A stretch of DNA of 64,000 bases from JAAZIN01 sp964464625 (GCA_964464625.1 CAYXKD010000005.1:6325-70324); one strand, 5' to 3'; positions 52,955 through 63,051 are shown, counted from the first letter of the stretch. Translations and numbers: made by a program. Notes: generated from the letters alone by a model not told the origin.

Positions 52955-54786
52955 CCCATCCTCCCGCCAATCCTCGAAATTTCCTGGCGACTGAATCCGT
53001 TCGAAATTCGCAACACTCCAAAGCGTTCATTTGACTCAAGAGGTAGCAACATGCTTTTTGTACTAATAAATTCGTGATGTTTCTCCCAAACATCATACAG
53101 TTTGTTCTCCTTGCTGCCCCACACATACGAATATGATTCATGCCCAATGCCCCGGTTAATGGGAAATTTCAGTGCCTTTCTGATTGTAGACAAGCACGCT
53201 TTGGCTTCATCGCTGTCTACAGCAGAACAGGTTTCCGACACCAGTTTCATATATGCGTTAGCGCCCAAGCCGCCCGATAGCTCCTTTGATATCTGATACA
53301 ACCTTTCAAAGAGTTCGCTCAACTCGTGATTGAATTCTTCTTCATTCGAGGATAAGGCCAGAGCACAGACAGATTTTACATAACTGTTTACTATATCCGG
53401 ATCTCTGGATCTCTTTTCGAGCCACACTTCATCCGGATCGTTCAACAAAGGCAATGTAACGTCCAATGCCAAATATTTTTGTTTTACCTGATGCATCTCG
53501 GAAACACTTTCATCAAGTCTGTCCCTTGCTTTTCCATATTGATCAGGGAGATCCGTAAATTCCGGACTGCGGAAAAAATCGATGAGCAGATTTTTCCCCA
53601 GGTTGATCAACTCATGCTTTAGCCTGAGGGCGCATTTCTCGTAATGTCCAATTGTTTCATCATTTCTTTTGGCCAGGGGTGGATAATTGGGTAAATCTAA
53701 AATACTGATCCCCGATACCTGAACTGGGCAATACTCCTTTATCCCCTCATCGTTGTAGATCAGGCTTTTAAGGTCATCCAATCCCTTGCCTGCTTTTATA
53801 TATGAATGCAAGAACTGCGAGGCGATATCAGCAAATGTTTTCTTTTTTGTCGATCCCGAAAGGGTAACCGACAGGTAGTATTTATTTGCAAATTCCTTGA
53901 GCCGCTTATCAAAATCCTTGCCCGGCATCACGCTAAAAAGCGGCACAAGAGATATTGATTTACCCTCATGTGGCATTTTATGATAAAGGCCTTTCAGAAT
54001 CTGCAGCATGAATTCCATATTCACATCTTCTGTCGATGGGACCACAGAACTAAAGCGTTCCATCAACCCGGTCATTCGTTCCAGGATACGGCTGACCACA
54101 GGATTTTCAATAAATGCTGTTTGTGCCGTATAAAACAATTTTTGGGGTGTTTCGTTCCGGTACGCAATGTGCATGCCGATGTCTTCCCGGGTAACCTGGA
54201 CAACGTTCAAAAATGAAACAAACAGTAAAGTAGTAAGCAGCTTCTCTTCCGCCACACCCATATTATCTTCATCTTTATTGGTCAAAACACAGCAGCGGCA
54301 GCTGCTGTGGGTTCCCAGCTCCTGAATGGTTTCTGCAACCGCATCAAGCCAGGCGGAAGCGTTTGCGGATAATGTGTTCAAAAGCAGAAAAGGTTTCCAT
54401 TCAACGCGGATTGTTCTTCCCTGCAGGTAACCGTTCACGCTTCGCACTATCTCCGAATAATGATCGACCATTGCGTTTTCTGATATGATCACGGGGCAGA
54501 TGTGTATTTCATTCAAATCCTTTACTTTGATATGCCCGTTGGAAGCCCTCTCAACCTCGTTTTCCAGAGCTTTCAAAACATCATTTTTTTCTTCAACTTT
54601 GACCAGGGCATAGGCCTGACGATCAGAAATTACTTTGTTGGCCCGGGTTGACAGCAGATTTTTCTGCTCATCCTTACAGCCGAAAAGCAGGAAAATCACA
54701 AAATGAGTCGTTGCCAAATAGCTGTCGTCGTTGAATGTTCTAACATTCTCCAACTCGGCAATGATCTGGGCCAGTTTCAGGTTCAT
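52951..54786 (-). CDS. Unknown protein encoded between the tubulin-like and DO-GTPase-like genes
   Basis: About 611 residues, soluble, with no signal peptide. The N-terminal ~200 residues alternate hydrophobic strands and helices (THFVIFLLFGC, EIHICPVIISENAM, CRCCVLTNKDED, LLTTLLFVSFLNV), suggesting an alpha/beta fold. A central charged region and a helical C terminus rich in Glu/Lys follow. No motif is recognisable. I use the ATG at 54786, which overlaps the tubulin-like stop (ATGA), over a GTG at 54795. Co-occurrence suggests a partner of the tubulin-like protein. Confidence 0.6.
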   Translation of the reverse strand: MNLKLAQIIAELENVRTFNDDSYLATTHFVIFLLFGCKDEQKNLLSTRANKVISDRQAYALVKVEEKNDVLKALENEVERASNGHIKVKDLNEIHICPVIISENAMVDHYSEIVRSVNGYLQGRTIRVEWKPFLLLNTLSANASAWLDAVAETIQELGTHSSCRCCVLTNKDEDNMGVAEEKLLTTLLFVSFLNVVQVTREDIGMHIAYRNETPQKLFYTAQTAFIENPVVSRILERMTGLMERFSSVVPSTEDVNMEFMLQILKGLYHKMPHEGKSISLVPLFSVMPGKDFDKRLKEFANKYYLSVTLSGSTKKKTFADIASQFLHSYIKAGKGLDDLKSLIYNDEGIKEYCPVQVSGISILDLPNYPPLAKRNDETIGHYEKCALRLKHELINLGKNLLIDFFRSPEFTDLPDQYGKARDRLDESVSEMHQVKQKYLALDVTLPLLNDPDEVWLEKRSRDPDIVNSYVKSVCALALSSNEEEFNHELSELFERLYQISKELSGGLGANAYMKLVSETCSAVDSDEAKACLSTIRKALKFPINRGIGHESYSYVWGSKENKLYDVWEKHHEFISTKSMLLPLESNERFGVLRISNGFSRQEISRIGGRMG

Positions 54787-57700
54787 TTTTCGCACCCGGG
54801 GACCAGGTATTTATCCTTGTAAGTCGTAGCAATTGATGCAACCGATGAATAAAAGTAAATAATATCTTGCAGTGATTCGCGTTTATCCAATGGCGCCCTA
54901 TTGTACCTTTCCCTTGCTTCTTCAAGGTAGGAGGAATATTGATCAATAATCGTTATGGTACGTTCAAGGGTTTCAGTCTTTTCCTGGCCGCCGGGGTTTC
55001 TTCCAATTCGTTTCAACAGCTCCGAGCGTATTTGCTCTATCTCATTTCTGCGCTGATCATCAAGATACACACCAAATTCCCTGTAGGCCTCGTACTCGGG
55101 AAACGGCCTGTCCAGCGTGGTATCAAATAACGCATTGATAATGGCGGAATCTGGTGCGCGTTTGATTACAATTTCGAACCCCTGTTTTGCAATCAGGCCG
55201 CAAAGAGCGGCATAAGCGAAGTACTTCGGATCCTCTATCTTTTTTACCAAATCCTCAATTTTTATAAGCAAGCCGGCCTGCTCACAAATCTTTGTACTGA
55301 TTCGAGGCAATCTCAACACAGATTCTCTGACGTTTCTTACAAGATTTTTACCATCTGCATCTCTTTGGCCCATAGAGGGCAGATCTACCGGTTTACCGCT
55401 CCATAGTGTTTCACGAACTTCCTGAAGCTGTTCAAGGCGCTCATCGATTGATCCTTTCAGATCCGTACGAAGATCTTCCACCTTCTTTACATCGGCGATT
55501 CGCAGGGTATATTTCGTGGGAGCATCATAATTATCGGGAACAATAACGTGGCCGTTTACGCAATAATCAAATGCCTTTCTTACCTTTTGATTGAATGAAG
55601 CCACCCGCGTATTTTCGTATACCGCCGGTGTCCAGGCGCTTTCCGGCAACGGGGAAGGAAACCGATCAAACCACCCGGGAAACAAATGGGACCCTTTACG
55701 TGTCAGGGTATTATGCATCGAGCGTTCATACTCATTTTCAGCAGTTTCTATTTTCGAATAGGCGTAAAGGGGGATCCCCGAGACAACTTTGATATAATAA
55801 ACTCTGGTCCGTTCTTTGCTGGCCTTGACAATTGCATTGCTACCCGCCAGGTAACTATTGGCGGCAGATTTAATGTTCAGGCAGTCATCGGGTACCGAAG
55901 CGATGGCAAATTCGTCAGTAGAAGTTCTACGATAGGCAGCCCGTATACTGAACATCGGAACGGAGCGGTCGCGTAACCGCAAAAGTTGCCGATGCAGGTA
56001 ATCATCCAGGGTCTCCGCACCGCTCAGTTTTGAGCGCATAATCTCTTCCATATTGATGTTCAACATGCTACCAAACTGCTCACCGATAAACCTGGAGATA
56101 AAACCGGGAACATCCATATCTCCACTATCATTTTCATTGAGAGTTTCCAGGTCGTACCCAGTCCATTTGGGCAAATTCTCGGCCAGGTTTTCCAAAAAAT
56201 TTGTACAGGCACCCGCCAGCAATCTTTCACATTGCACACTGTTTTCCAACTCAAATTTCAACGGCCAGATCAACTTGATGTCATCGATCAGTCCTGCCCT
56301 TGTCGCTTCCCTTTGGGCAATCATAATATAATCTAGGTTCTGCCTGAATATATCGGGCAACACATCAATAACGTCTGCAAGTTTCGAGAAAATTTTATCG
56401 TGATAAACCCTGAATTTTTGACATAATTCGCGAATTACACGTGCCCGTTCTGCATAAGCCAATACCCCATTCTCATTATCCATCCACTCTTGTAATGCGC
56501 TAATATAATCCTCAACAGCCCTTCTTCTCATGATAATTTTACCGTGACCAGCATTGTAGGACACTTGAAGGGCTTTCTCGAGTGTTGTTCGTCTACTGTC
56601 GCATTGGGCTGCCAGTTCACTACAATGGGCAGCAACACCCTCCAGGGTGGGGACGATACTCCATTTGCTTTCAGACTTTAACAACGCTGCCAGGTATATC
56701 GGACCACGGTCCATTTTTTTGATTTTATCCTTGATGAAGTCAAGGAAAAACCCGTTTTGGATATTGACGAAATTTGCTGCGCCGGTGGTAACCGCTGTTT
56801 GATATTCACGGGCCATCCATCGTTCCACGTCATGGAAGGCAGCATTTCGTTTGTAGCTATTATTGCCACCGCCCCAGATCTGTCCGTACTGATAATTTAC
56901 TAGGCCATCAATCGGCGATGCTGTTACTTTCTGGGTAAGGCTATTGTGAATCAGATTTTTGGGGATCAGCCTTAATGAGTTCATATCCGTTTTGAAACTC
57001 TCTTCCGTTACACGCTGGGCGAATATTGGCGCCAGCCTTTCAAATAAGCGAACCGCAAACAAGGTGGATATCTCCTCATATGGTATTTCCAGTTTATGTG
57101 ATCCGACTGCCAAATAACGATAACATGCTGGTATCGGTGCCTTTCCAGAAATTGATTGCAAGTAATTATCGATGTTATCGTACATTTGCGACATTGAGCT
57201 GTTACCGGTTGCCTGTTCTCCTATTTCCCCGGCAATATAGGCAAACACGTTCTCCGCCATACTGCTGACAACCTTGTCATAAGTGAGCGGTCTGCCGTCC
57301 ATGTCCTGTGCAGACAGCAAATGGCAGTAATCAAACGCTCTGCTCATGATGTTGTTCACGATGATGCTGTGGCCATAGTTCTGTACAAACTTGTCATCCT
57401 GCTCATCTGAACCGGGGGCCATCCAGTAATCAAGCTCCTTTAAACAGGCAAACCCGTTCGCCCACAATCTGTCCGGTTGGCCGCCCTTAAGCAGGTTTAC
57501 ATCGGGTAAAACAATATACCCCAGTACACGCTTGTTCTTGACATCCAAATCTTCCAATACGCTTCGGAGAAGATAGGCCAGATCAATGAGAATACCGGAT
57601 CCTGTACCCCCGGCAATGCCTGTAACAATGGCTATCATCACATTTTTAATACCATCATTAACCTGAACCAATTTTTTGATCTTTTCCAGTAAGGTCTGAT

Positions 57701-58199
57701 ACACTTGATCGATGTTTTCAAACAACATCAACCGCCCAATCTGACGCAGCCCACCAGCCCCGTCAATACCTGCAACCGGGTCAATTTTGTCATACCATTC
57801 CCACACCGGATCACCTTTTTCAGCGGAGTGCTTGCGACTGGCAATAACAGTTTGCATATTATCCACTGCTAGCGAACAAAACTCCGAACCAAAGGGGTCA
57901 AACGATGCCACACCCCAGGTTTTTAACTTCGTTTTGGAATCTGTATCAAGTGCCAGGAAACCAATATTTTGGGGAGAATCACCCGTAATTTTACCGTTGA
58001 CCTGAGGCAGGACCATCCTCCGTTTGACTTCATTTTTGATACGAATCAGCATATCAGCACCTGTACCACCCAACCCGATAAAAAGGGTGGCGGTTTTTTC
58101 GTCAGCGTCCACCCGGGCAGCATCGTAATAGATACCCCCACCCTTTGATAGTAACAATTCACTTTTTAACCGTTCGGCTGCAATTGTACTGAGCGCCAT
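54783..58199 (-). CDS. Tubulin-like GTPase domain protein, large
   Basis: 1138 residues. The N-terminal ~400 residues contain FtsZ/tubulin nucleotide-binding features: LFIGLGGTGADML at 39-51, FLALDTDS near 81-88, and the tubulin signature variant GIAGGTGSGILID at 194-206. This corresponds to the tubulin-like (Tubulin_2) family of large bacterial proteins, which are longer than FtsZ because of a long C-terminal extension. Here that extension is ~700 residues, mostly helical with coiled-coil-like stretches. The start has GGAGG upstream. It may polymerise or form a GTP-dependent scaffold; polymerisation has not been shown for this family, as far as I know. Confidence 0.8.
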   Translation of the reverse strand: MALSTIAAERLKSELLLSKGGGIYYDAARVDADEKTATLFIGLGGTGADMLIRIKNEVKRRMVLPQVNGKITGDSPQNIGFLALDTDSKTKLKTWGVASFDPFGSEFCSLAVDNMQTVIASRKHSAEKGDPVWEWYDKIDPVAGIDGAGGLRQIGRLMLFENIDQVYQTLLEKIKKLVQVNDGIKNVMIAIVTGIAGGTGSGILIDLAYLLRSVLEDLDVKNKRVLGYIVLPDVNLLKGGQPDRLWANGFACLKELDYWMAPGSDEQDDKFVQNYGHSIIVNNIMSRAFDYCHLLSAQDMDGRPLTYDKVVSSMAENVFAYIAGEIGEQATGNSSMSQMYDNIDNYLQSISGKAPIPACYRYLAVGSHKLEIPYEEISTLFAVRLFERLAPIFAQRVTEESFKTDMNSLRLIPKNLIHNSLTQKVTASPIDGLVNYQYGQIWGGGNNSYKRNAAFHDVERWMAREYQTAVTTGAANFVNIQNGFFLDFIKDKIKKMDRGPIYLAALLKSESKWSIVPTLEGVAAHCSELAAQCDSRRTTLEKALQVSYNAGHGKIIMRRRAVEDYISALQEWMDNENGVLAYAERARVIRELCQKFRVYHDKIFSKLADVIDVLPDIFRQNLDYIMIAQREATRAGLIDDIKLIWPLKFELENSVQCERLLAGACTNFLENLAENLPKWTGYDLETLNENDSGDMDVPGFISRFIGEQFGSMLNINMEEIMRSKLSGAETLDDYLHRQLLRLRDRSVPMFSIRAAYRRTSTDEFAIASVPDDCLNIKSAANSYLAGSNAIVKASKERTRVYYIKVVSGIPLYAYSKIETAENEYERSMHNTLTRKGSHLFPGWFDRFPSPLPESAWTPAVYENTRVASFNQKVRKAFDYCVNGHVIVPDNYDAPTKYTLRIADVKKVEDLRTDLKGSIDERLEQLQEVRETLWSGKPVDLPSMGQRDADGKNLVRNVRESVLRLPRISTKICEQAGLLIKIEDLVKKIEDPKYFAYAALCGLIAKQGFEIVIKRAPDSAIINALFDTTLDRPFPEYEAYREFGVYLDDQRRNEIEQIRSELLKRIGRNPGGQEKTETLERTITIIDQYSSYLEEARERYNRAPLDKRESLQDIIYFYSSVASIATTYKDKYLVPGCEK

Positions 58200-58222
58200 T
58201 CACAAATCCTCCAATGGAATAT

Positions 58223-60397
58223 TTAAAAATCAAAAGGGTCTCCCGGATCTGTATCAACCCTACCGGGACTATCGAGACTTTCGAGACTGAAAAAATCATC
58301 AAAGTTGTTGAAATCCATACCTGCTGTCTGGTTGCCAAGAATGATTTCATACATGCTATCTTCGCCGGAATACAGTCTGACAACAATGCTCAAATTTCGG
58401 GAGAGCCGACTCGTAGTTGGTTTTATAATTTTTCTCCCATTAACCGCAACTTCAAAGCGGCTGCTGACCGGAGTGGAAACCTCGATGGTATTGGCATTTC
58501 TTGCGATCAAGGTCATTCCAGTTGCAAACCATTTAATATTTTGGAAAGCCAGATCGTAGTCGCCCGCATGGTTATAATCAATTACCTGCTGTAAAGAACG
58601 TTTCCCTTTCCTGTGTTCCAACCGGAAGGTAGTGGCAGAGGGCTGGTTACCAATTTCATTCACGGGCAAATTAACCTCTATTTGAAAATCTCGCATCGGG
58701 GTATCGAGGTACGGTTTACGTATATGTATAATCAGAGCAACCAGACCCGCCGCAATTAATAAAGCGATCAGCACGCCGATTAAAAACAACCAACCCTTTA
58801 TAATCCTGGCAATAATGAAAAAGGTTACTTTGCTGCCGTCACTGCCAGTTATGGTTACCTTGGTTTCCGATTTTCCGCTTTTTAAAGATGAAACCAGTAC
58901 CGCTTCACTGGAAGCGTCGTAATCAAGCCTGATGAAATCCTCCCATTCACCACCGGTAAAATTTACATCCAGTTCCCGGTTGTAATCCGTATAATTAATG
59001 AGCTGGTTCATGTGTAGTGTTTTGTTTTTTTTAAATGATGTTACCAGCCCAACGTTTATCGTATCCACTGCCGAATTTTTCAACGTGATCGGATTGCCTG
59101 CGGGTACAGTGAAGATCACGACGTTGGATGTTCTGACGATGTCCTCGCTTTCCATGCTAAGGTACGCTCTGTAATCTCCCGCTTTCAGGGCAAATGAAGC
59201 CTCTGTTTGTCCCTTCGGAAATTGCTCAATTACAGTATCGTCATTGGCATGAAATGTCACCACCAAACCGGCAATCAGCGCATCATCCGTAATCTTTTGG
59301 CCAGCAGGATCCTCCAAATGCCAGGATATATCCGTTTTTGAAAATGTGGCGACCGGTGTGTTCATAACCAGTTTCAAATCATAAACACTGATCAGATCTA
59401 TGGTCACCACATCATTCTTTGTCCCTGTAAACATCAGTATCCAGTCGCCCTTTTCAGGGTGATAAAGCGACAACAACGTATACCTGCCCCCTGGATCTTT
59501 ATTGATGGTCAATTTCCCGCTCCTATCAGCATCTGTGTATATGTCCTTGCCGCCCGGAGATTTCAGGCTGATCCCATCTACCGGTTTCTTGGACATGATC
59601 GTAATCGTTGCCTTGTAAGTGCTGTCGTTGTCAATAGAGACAACAACTTGTTGTGGTTTGCCGGTAGCCTGAATTGCCGGGAAACTGATGCTTTTGGCAC
59701 CGGTTAATTCACTATATATACGCCGCAAAATGGGCTGCAACTCACCGGCTGTTTTTGCTTTCTGGGCAGCTGCCCCCGTGGCATCCGCTATATCCTCCAT
59801 GGCTTCAACATCCAGTGAACCATCGTGGTTGAAACCTATCGTATAAACAGGAATACCCGCTTCTGCCAGCTTGCCTTTGACCACATCCAGCGCCGCAAGC
59901 GATTGATTCGTTGTTCGGCCACCTGGACCCGGCAAATCAGTGTTACCATCACTGAGCAGGATGATCACGGGCTTACGATTACTTTTACCGTCAAGTGCAT
60001 CCTGTTTAAACAATTCCAAAGCCTTTTCAAGACCGAGCGCTGTATCGGTGTGTCCCCCCTTTTGATAATGGGTGGAAGCAATCGATTTTTTCAATTCTGC
60101 ACTAAAGCTAGATATATATGTTAACGGCTGAAAAGATGGTATCGTATGGGTGTACATAACATAACCGACGCGAGAGTCAGAGTCTTCGCACATATCGATG
60201 AATAGATTTGAAGCTGAAAGTGCAAGCCCGTCCGGGTCTGCAGAAAGCATCGACTCGCTGTTATCAATGACAAGGATTACATCCAAATCAAACTGTCCGG
60301 CATCGGTTGCATATGTATAAAAAGGAAACATCATCAATAGCCCCAAGGTTGCCATAATTGCTACCAAAAAACGACAAAACTGTTTGACTCTCATCAT
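58223..60397 (-). CDS. Secreted/membrane vWA protein with Ig-like ectodomain and cytosolic tail
   Basis: 724 residues: signal peptide (1-31), vWA domain (~38-230) with intact MIDAS (DNSES 45-49, Thr 117 in GGHTDT, Asp 150 in LLSDGNTD), two or three beta-sandwich segments (~240-530), a membrane helix (~535-559), and a ~160-residue cytoplasmic domain. The cytoplasmic domain is beta-rich with a short VNGRK turn and might be FHA-like. It is the first gene of the operon, with GAGGGG before ATG ATG. The protein connects outside and inside and could pass ligand or wall contacts to the kinase/GTPase machinery. Confidence 0.82.
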   Translation of the reverse strand: MMRVKQFCRFLVAIMATLGLLMMFPFYTYATDAGQFDLDVILVIDNSESMLSADPDGLALSASNLFIDMCEDSDSRVGYVMYTHTIPSFQPLTYISSFSAELKKSIASTHYQKGGHTDTALGLEKALELFKQDALDGKSNRKPVIILLSDGNTDLPGPGGRTTNQSLAALDVVKGKLAEAGIPVYTIGFNHDGSLDVEAMEDIADATGAAAQKAKTAGELQPILRRIYSELTGAKSISFPAIQATGKPQQVVVSIDNDSTYKATITIMSKKPVDGISLKSPGGKDIYTDADRSGKLTINKDPGGRYTLLSLYHPEKGDWILMFTGTKNDVVTIDLISVYDLKLVMNTPVATFSKTDISWHLEDPAGQKITDDALIAGLVVTFHANDDTVIEQFPKGQTEASFALKAGDYRAYLSMESEDIVRTSNVVIFTVPAGNPITLKNSAVDTINVGLVTSFKKNKTLHMNQLINYTDYNRELDVNFTGGEWEDFIRLDYDASSEAVLVSSLKSGKSETKVTITGSDGSKVTFFIIARIIKGWLFLIGVLIALLIAAGLVALIIHIRKPYLDTPMRDFQIEVNLPVNEIGNQPSATTFRLEHRKGKRSLQQVIDYNHAGDYDLAFQNIKWFATGMTLIARNANTIEVSTPVSSRFEVAVNGRKIIKPTTSRLSRNLSIVVRLYSGEDSMYEIILGNQTAGMDFNNFDDFFSLESLDSPGRVDTDPGDPFDF

Positions 60398-61286
60398 TAC
60401 CCCTCGATATAGTTTTACTATGCTTATTTGTCTGTAATTTAACTTTTAAACGACAACCCGGTTATTCTATGGTTGGAAACATTATCGCGCTCATTTTTGA
60501 ATACGGCTTCAAGTATTTGTTCCAAGCTCTCACCAAACGTGTCCTCAAGCGCTGCTTGAACATCTGCCGAAACTTTCAAGCTCCATTCTTTGACAATAAC
60601 TTGCGCTCAGCTGCCGGGAAGTCAACCCTCAATTGCGAAAAAGCTGTAAAGGCTTTTCGTCTTTTTAACGGCGCCAAATTTTATGGTTTCGCGAAATTAT
60701 AGAAGGTGCCACGCTTTAAAAATAGAGAATCAATACGAAGTCATACATTTGCTACCTTTTTAGCGGTTCTCGATTGCACATCAGAACCACAAGACGAACG
60801 TTTTGGATCAGAGTTGTCATCCGATTCTCCGCTTTTCACACCTTTCAATGTTCATTCAACATTCATACAACAAATCCTTCAAATACAGACAACGCTTTGG
60901 AAACAGGGGGAAAGGCCTGCAAGCATCCCCCAAGTTTGTTGTTAGATCACATGGCGGTTGATGGAAATAGAGCGCTTTCCGATCATGGAAATGCCCTAAA
61001 ACCAATAACCATCGACATTTGCCGCCCTGTTTTGTTACTACCTTCTGTTCAACGCCAGTTTTGGAAACAGGATGAATTAAAAAAAGTTTTCCGAACCATG
61101 CTATCCAGAAGTTCCAATCACTAATGAGAAAAAGCACTCAGAAATTAAAAAGATAGCGCCCCTTTCTGCAATCCTGGGCCGCTACCTTTTCCAACTACAC
61201 AGACCCAATAGTCTGGTGGATATCTCCAATGTATTAACCGGTTAGCTGGCACCTATAACCTCCATCACCACATTTATTCTAGCCTT
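60398..61286. other. Intergenic region upstream of the large operon
   Basis: About 890 bases with only weak, broken reading frames. The minus strand carries protein-like pieces: around 60450-60590 a stretch beginning LKVSADVQAALEDTF, and around 60856-61137 one containing WLLVLGHFHDRK. Neither has family similarity I can name, and stops interrupt them. It may be decayed mobile or accessory DNA. The promoter of the 11-gene operon should lie just upstream of 60397, but no clear boxes are seen. Confidence 0.4.
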
Positions 61287-61850
61287 TTAATTTACGTCGG
61301 CCTCTGTTATTAAATATATCGCTTGACCAAATCCAAATATATTGGGTTCGAAAATGAAATCCCATTTTGTTTGTCCTTTTTCCACGGTAAATGCTATTTC
61401 CCCTCTCATCGTTCTCTTAGCTCCAAGTTCTCCATCAAGGCTGCCCTTAGTGTTTGCAAACAATTCAACCTCACGCGAATAATGATCCTCATCGCTTAAA
61501 GAAAACATGAGCAGACTTGAAATAACAGCTGAGCTTTCTCCCTTATTTTCAATTGTACAATTTAATACAAGCCATCGCTCATCCGGTTCCGGCTTCATAT
61601 ACTCGCTTCCTTTATCCCAATGCGCACTGTTTACTGTAAACTCGAGCTCTCCCATTTTAACCGTTTCACTCATATAAAATGTTCCATCTAATTCCTCAAG
61701 TTTTCCTTCAGCCTCGGGAGATACGTTTTCAACGGGGGCCTCCTTTTCAACCTTTGTAGGTTCTGTCGTGCTGCCACTTCCCAAAGCAAGGGCAATGAAA
61801 AGTATCAATACCAAAAGCGAAATAATAGATAAAGTGCAGTTCTTTTTCAT
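61287..61850 (-). CDS. DUF4352-domain exported protein
   Basis: The 187-residue protein has an N-terminal hydrophobic signal (IISLLVLILFIALALGSG), a Glu/Pro-rich linker and a DUF4352 immunoglobulin-like domain: MGELEFTVNSA, WLVLNCTIENKGES, FSLSDEDHYSREVE, GEIAFTVEKGQ. These small exported domains (Telomeric-repeat-binding-factor-2-like fold) are common in Firmicutes and their role is unknown. There is no lipobox Cys, so it is likely secreted or membrane-anchored. Confidence 0.85.
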   Translation of the reverse strand: MKKNCTLSIISLLVLILFIALALGSGSTTEPTKVEKEAPVENVSPEAEGKLEELDGTFYMSETVKMGELEFTVNSAHWDKGSEYMKPEPDERWLVLNCTIENKGESSAVISSLLMFSLSDEDHYSREVELFANTKGSLDGELGAKRTMRGEIAFTVEKGQTKWDFIFEPNIFGFGQAIYLITEADVN

Positions 61851-61923
61851 TTCTCAACAAGAGCCTCCTTGTTTTTAACTTCCTTTGGCACCCCAAACAA
61901 AACCATTATCCCTTCTATTAAAA

Positions 61924-62128
61924 CTAAAACCATAAATATCCTACAAAGGTTTCCCCCACAATTGTAGTTATAATTAACAGAACGATGGTACATATGGCTG
62001 GTATTCTTGATTTAGCAACCATCGATGCAATCGCAAAAGCTTCCTACCCCGCCTATTCCACAAGTAAATAATGCTGCCAACATACCCAACAGGTTTGCTA
62101 TCAAAACAACAATCCATCCCGCCACCAA
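61924..62128 (-). pseudogene. Short membrane-protein ORF with a frameshift
   Basis: After the VanZ-like stop the same frame encodes a hydrophobic segment (LVAGWIVVLIANLLGMLAAL) that ends in a stop near 62025. In another frame a second segment (FAIASMVAKSRI ... TIVLLIITTIVGETF) runs to TAG at 61924. One indel around 62035-62045 would join them into a ~68-residue two-helix protein. The call is tentative. Confidence 0.35.
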
Positions 62129-62131
62129 GCT

Positions 62132-62632
62132 TCATTTCCCAAGACATCCTTGTAACTTATTTATTATCACACCCAAAATTATTCCAATTGTACACAACAG
62201 TAAATCTTGAAAACAAAAAGTGCCTGATATTACCTTTAGATACTGTAGAAATTCATAACCCAAGCCGACAGCAATGATAGAACCTAACCAGAAAACCTTG
62301 AGAATTGAACCCCTCTCCCCCCCCCATATGTAAGATATTATTAGCGCGTAAGAAAACGCCCAAAGTCCGTTCGGTAGAGAATAAACTATCCATTCTGGAA
62401 TAATATGGTGAACGTATTTAGTGTAACTCCTAATTGACTCTAGAAAACCTTTTAACCCTGCCGATTCAAGTAAAATTAAAACTTTAATTGTATCCGGGCG
62501 CCATGAAACATATATTACTGCCCCAGAAAGAATTGCTACAAAAGCTAAAAGAATAATCATTCTGACTGGATTTGAATTACGCAGAAGGGGTTTTACTTTA
62601 TCCAATTCATGCTCTTTTTCTGCCGACATCAA
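62132..62632 (-). CDS. VanZ-like membrane protein
   Basis: The 166-residue protein has four to five membrane helices and the pattern of VanZ-like proteins: a YSLPNGLWAFSYALI segment (PDGLW-like), GYEFLQYL, and GTFCFQDLLLCTIGIILG near the C terminus. VanZ gives low-level teicoplanin resistance; most VanZ-like proteins have no known function. Confidence 0.65.
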   Translation of the reverse strand: MMSAEKEHELDKVKPLLRNSNPVRMIILLAFVAILSGAVIYVSWRPDTIKVLILLESAGLKGFLESIRSYTKYVHHIIPEWIVYSLPNGLWAFSYALIISYIWGGERGSILKVFWLGSIIAVGLGYEFLQYLKVISGTFCFQDLLLCTIGIILGVIINKLQGCLGK

Positions 62633-63051
62633 TTCAACCCCAGCGTTCCTTTGCTTTTTTTTAAATCCGCGTTTTCCCAGGCATCCCTTTACATTTTTTA
62701 CATTTTGTTAGGATATAAAACAGTATCCCCATCTTACTTATAGGCCCTTACAAGCAAAGCAACTTCATTTATCATAAATGATTGCGAAAATGTTAACTAG
62801 AAAAATATGAATGTGTTTTTCAAGTGCGGCATACATAAGTAAATCATTGCTGTATGATAGTAATTATATACAGTCTTCTAACAGTTCTAAAATGTGCTCG
62901 GTTTTCCTGCCATGGTTTGCACTTTCCATACCAAAATTACGATCCCCGAATCGTAATAAATAGTATCTGGTACAATATAACAACAGGCCAGCTTCGCCAT
63001 TAAATGGATTAATGAACCGGGCACTAGAACACATTGGAAAGGTTGGAACGG
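62633..63051. other. AT-rich intergenic region
   Basis: About 420 bases without a supportable gene or RNA. It holds the upstream region of the VanZ-like gene and leads into the decayed gene fragment at 63052. Confidence 0.4.

Noticed and set aside
60469..61124. Several plus-strand frames of 77-116 codons upstream of the large operon
   Set aside because: Unusual composition, no start signals and no recognisable motifs; treated as noncoding or decayed DNA.
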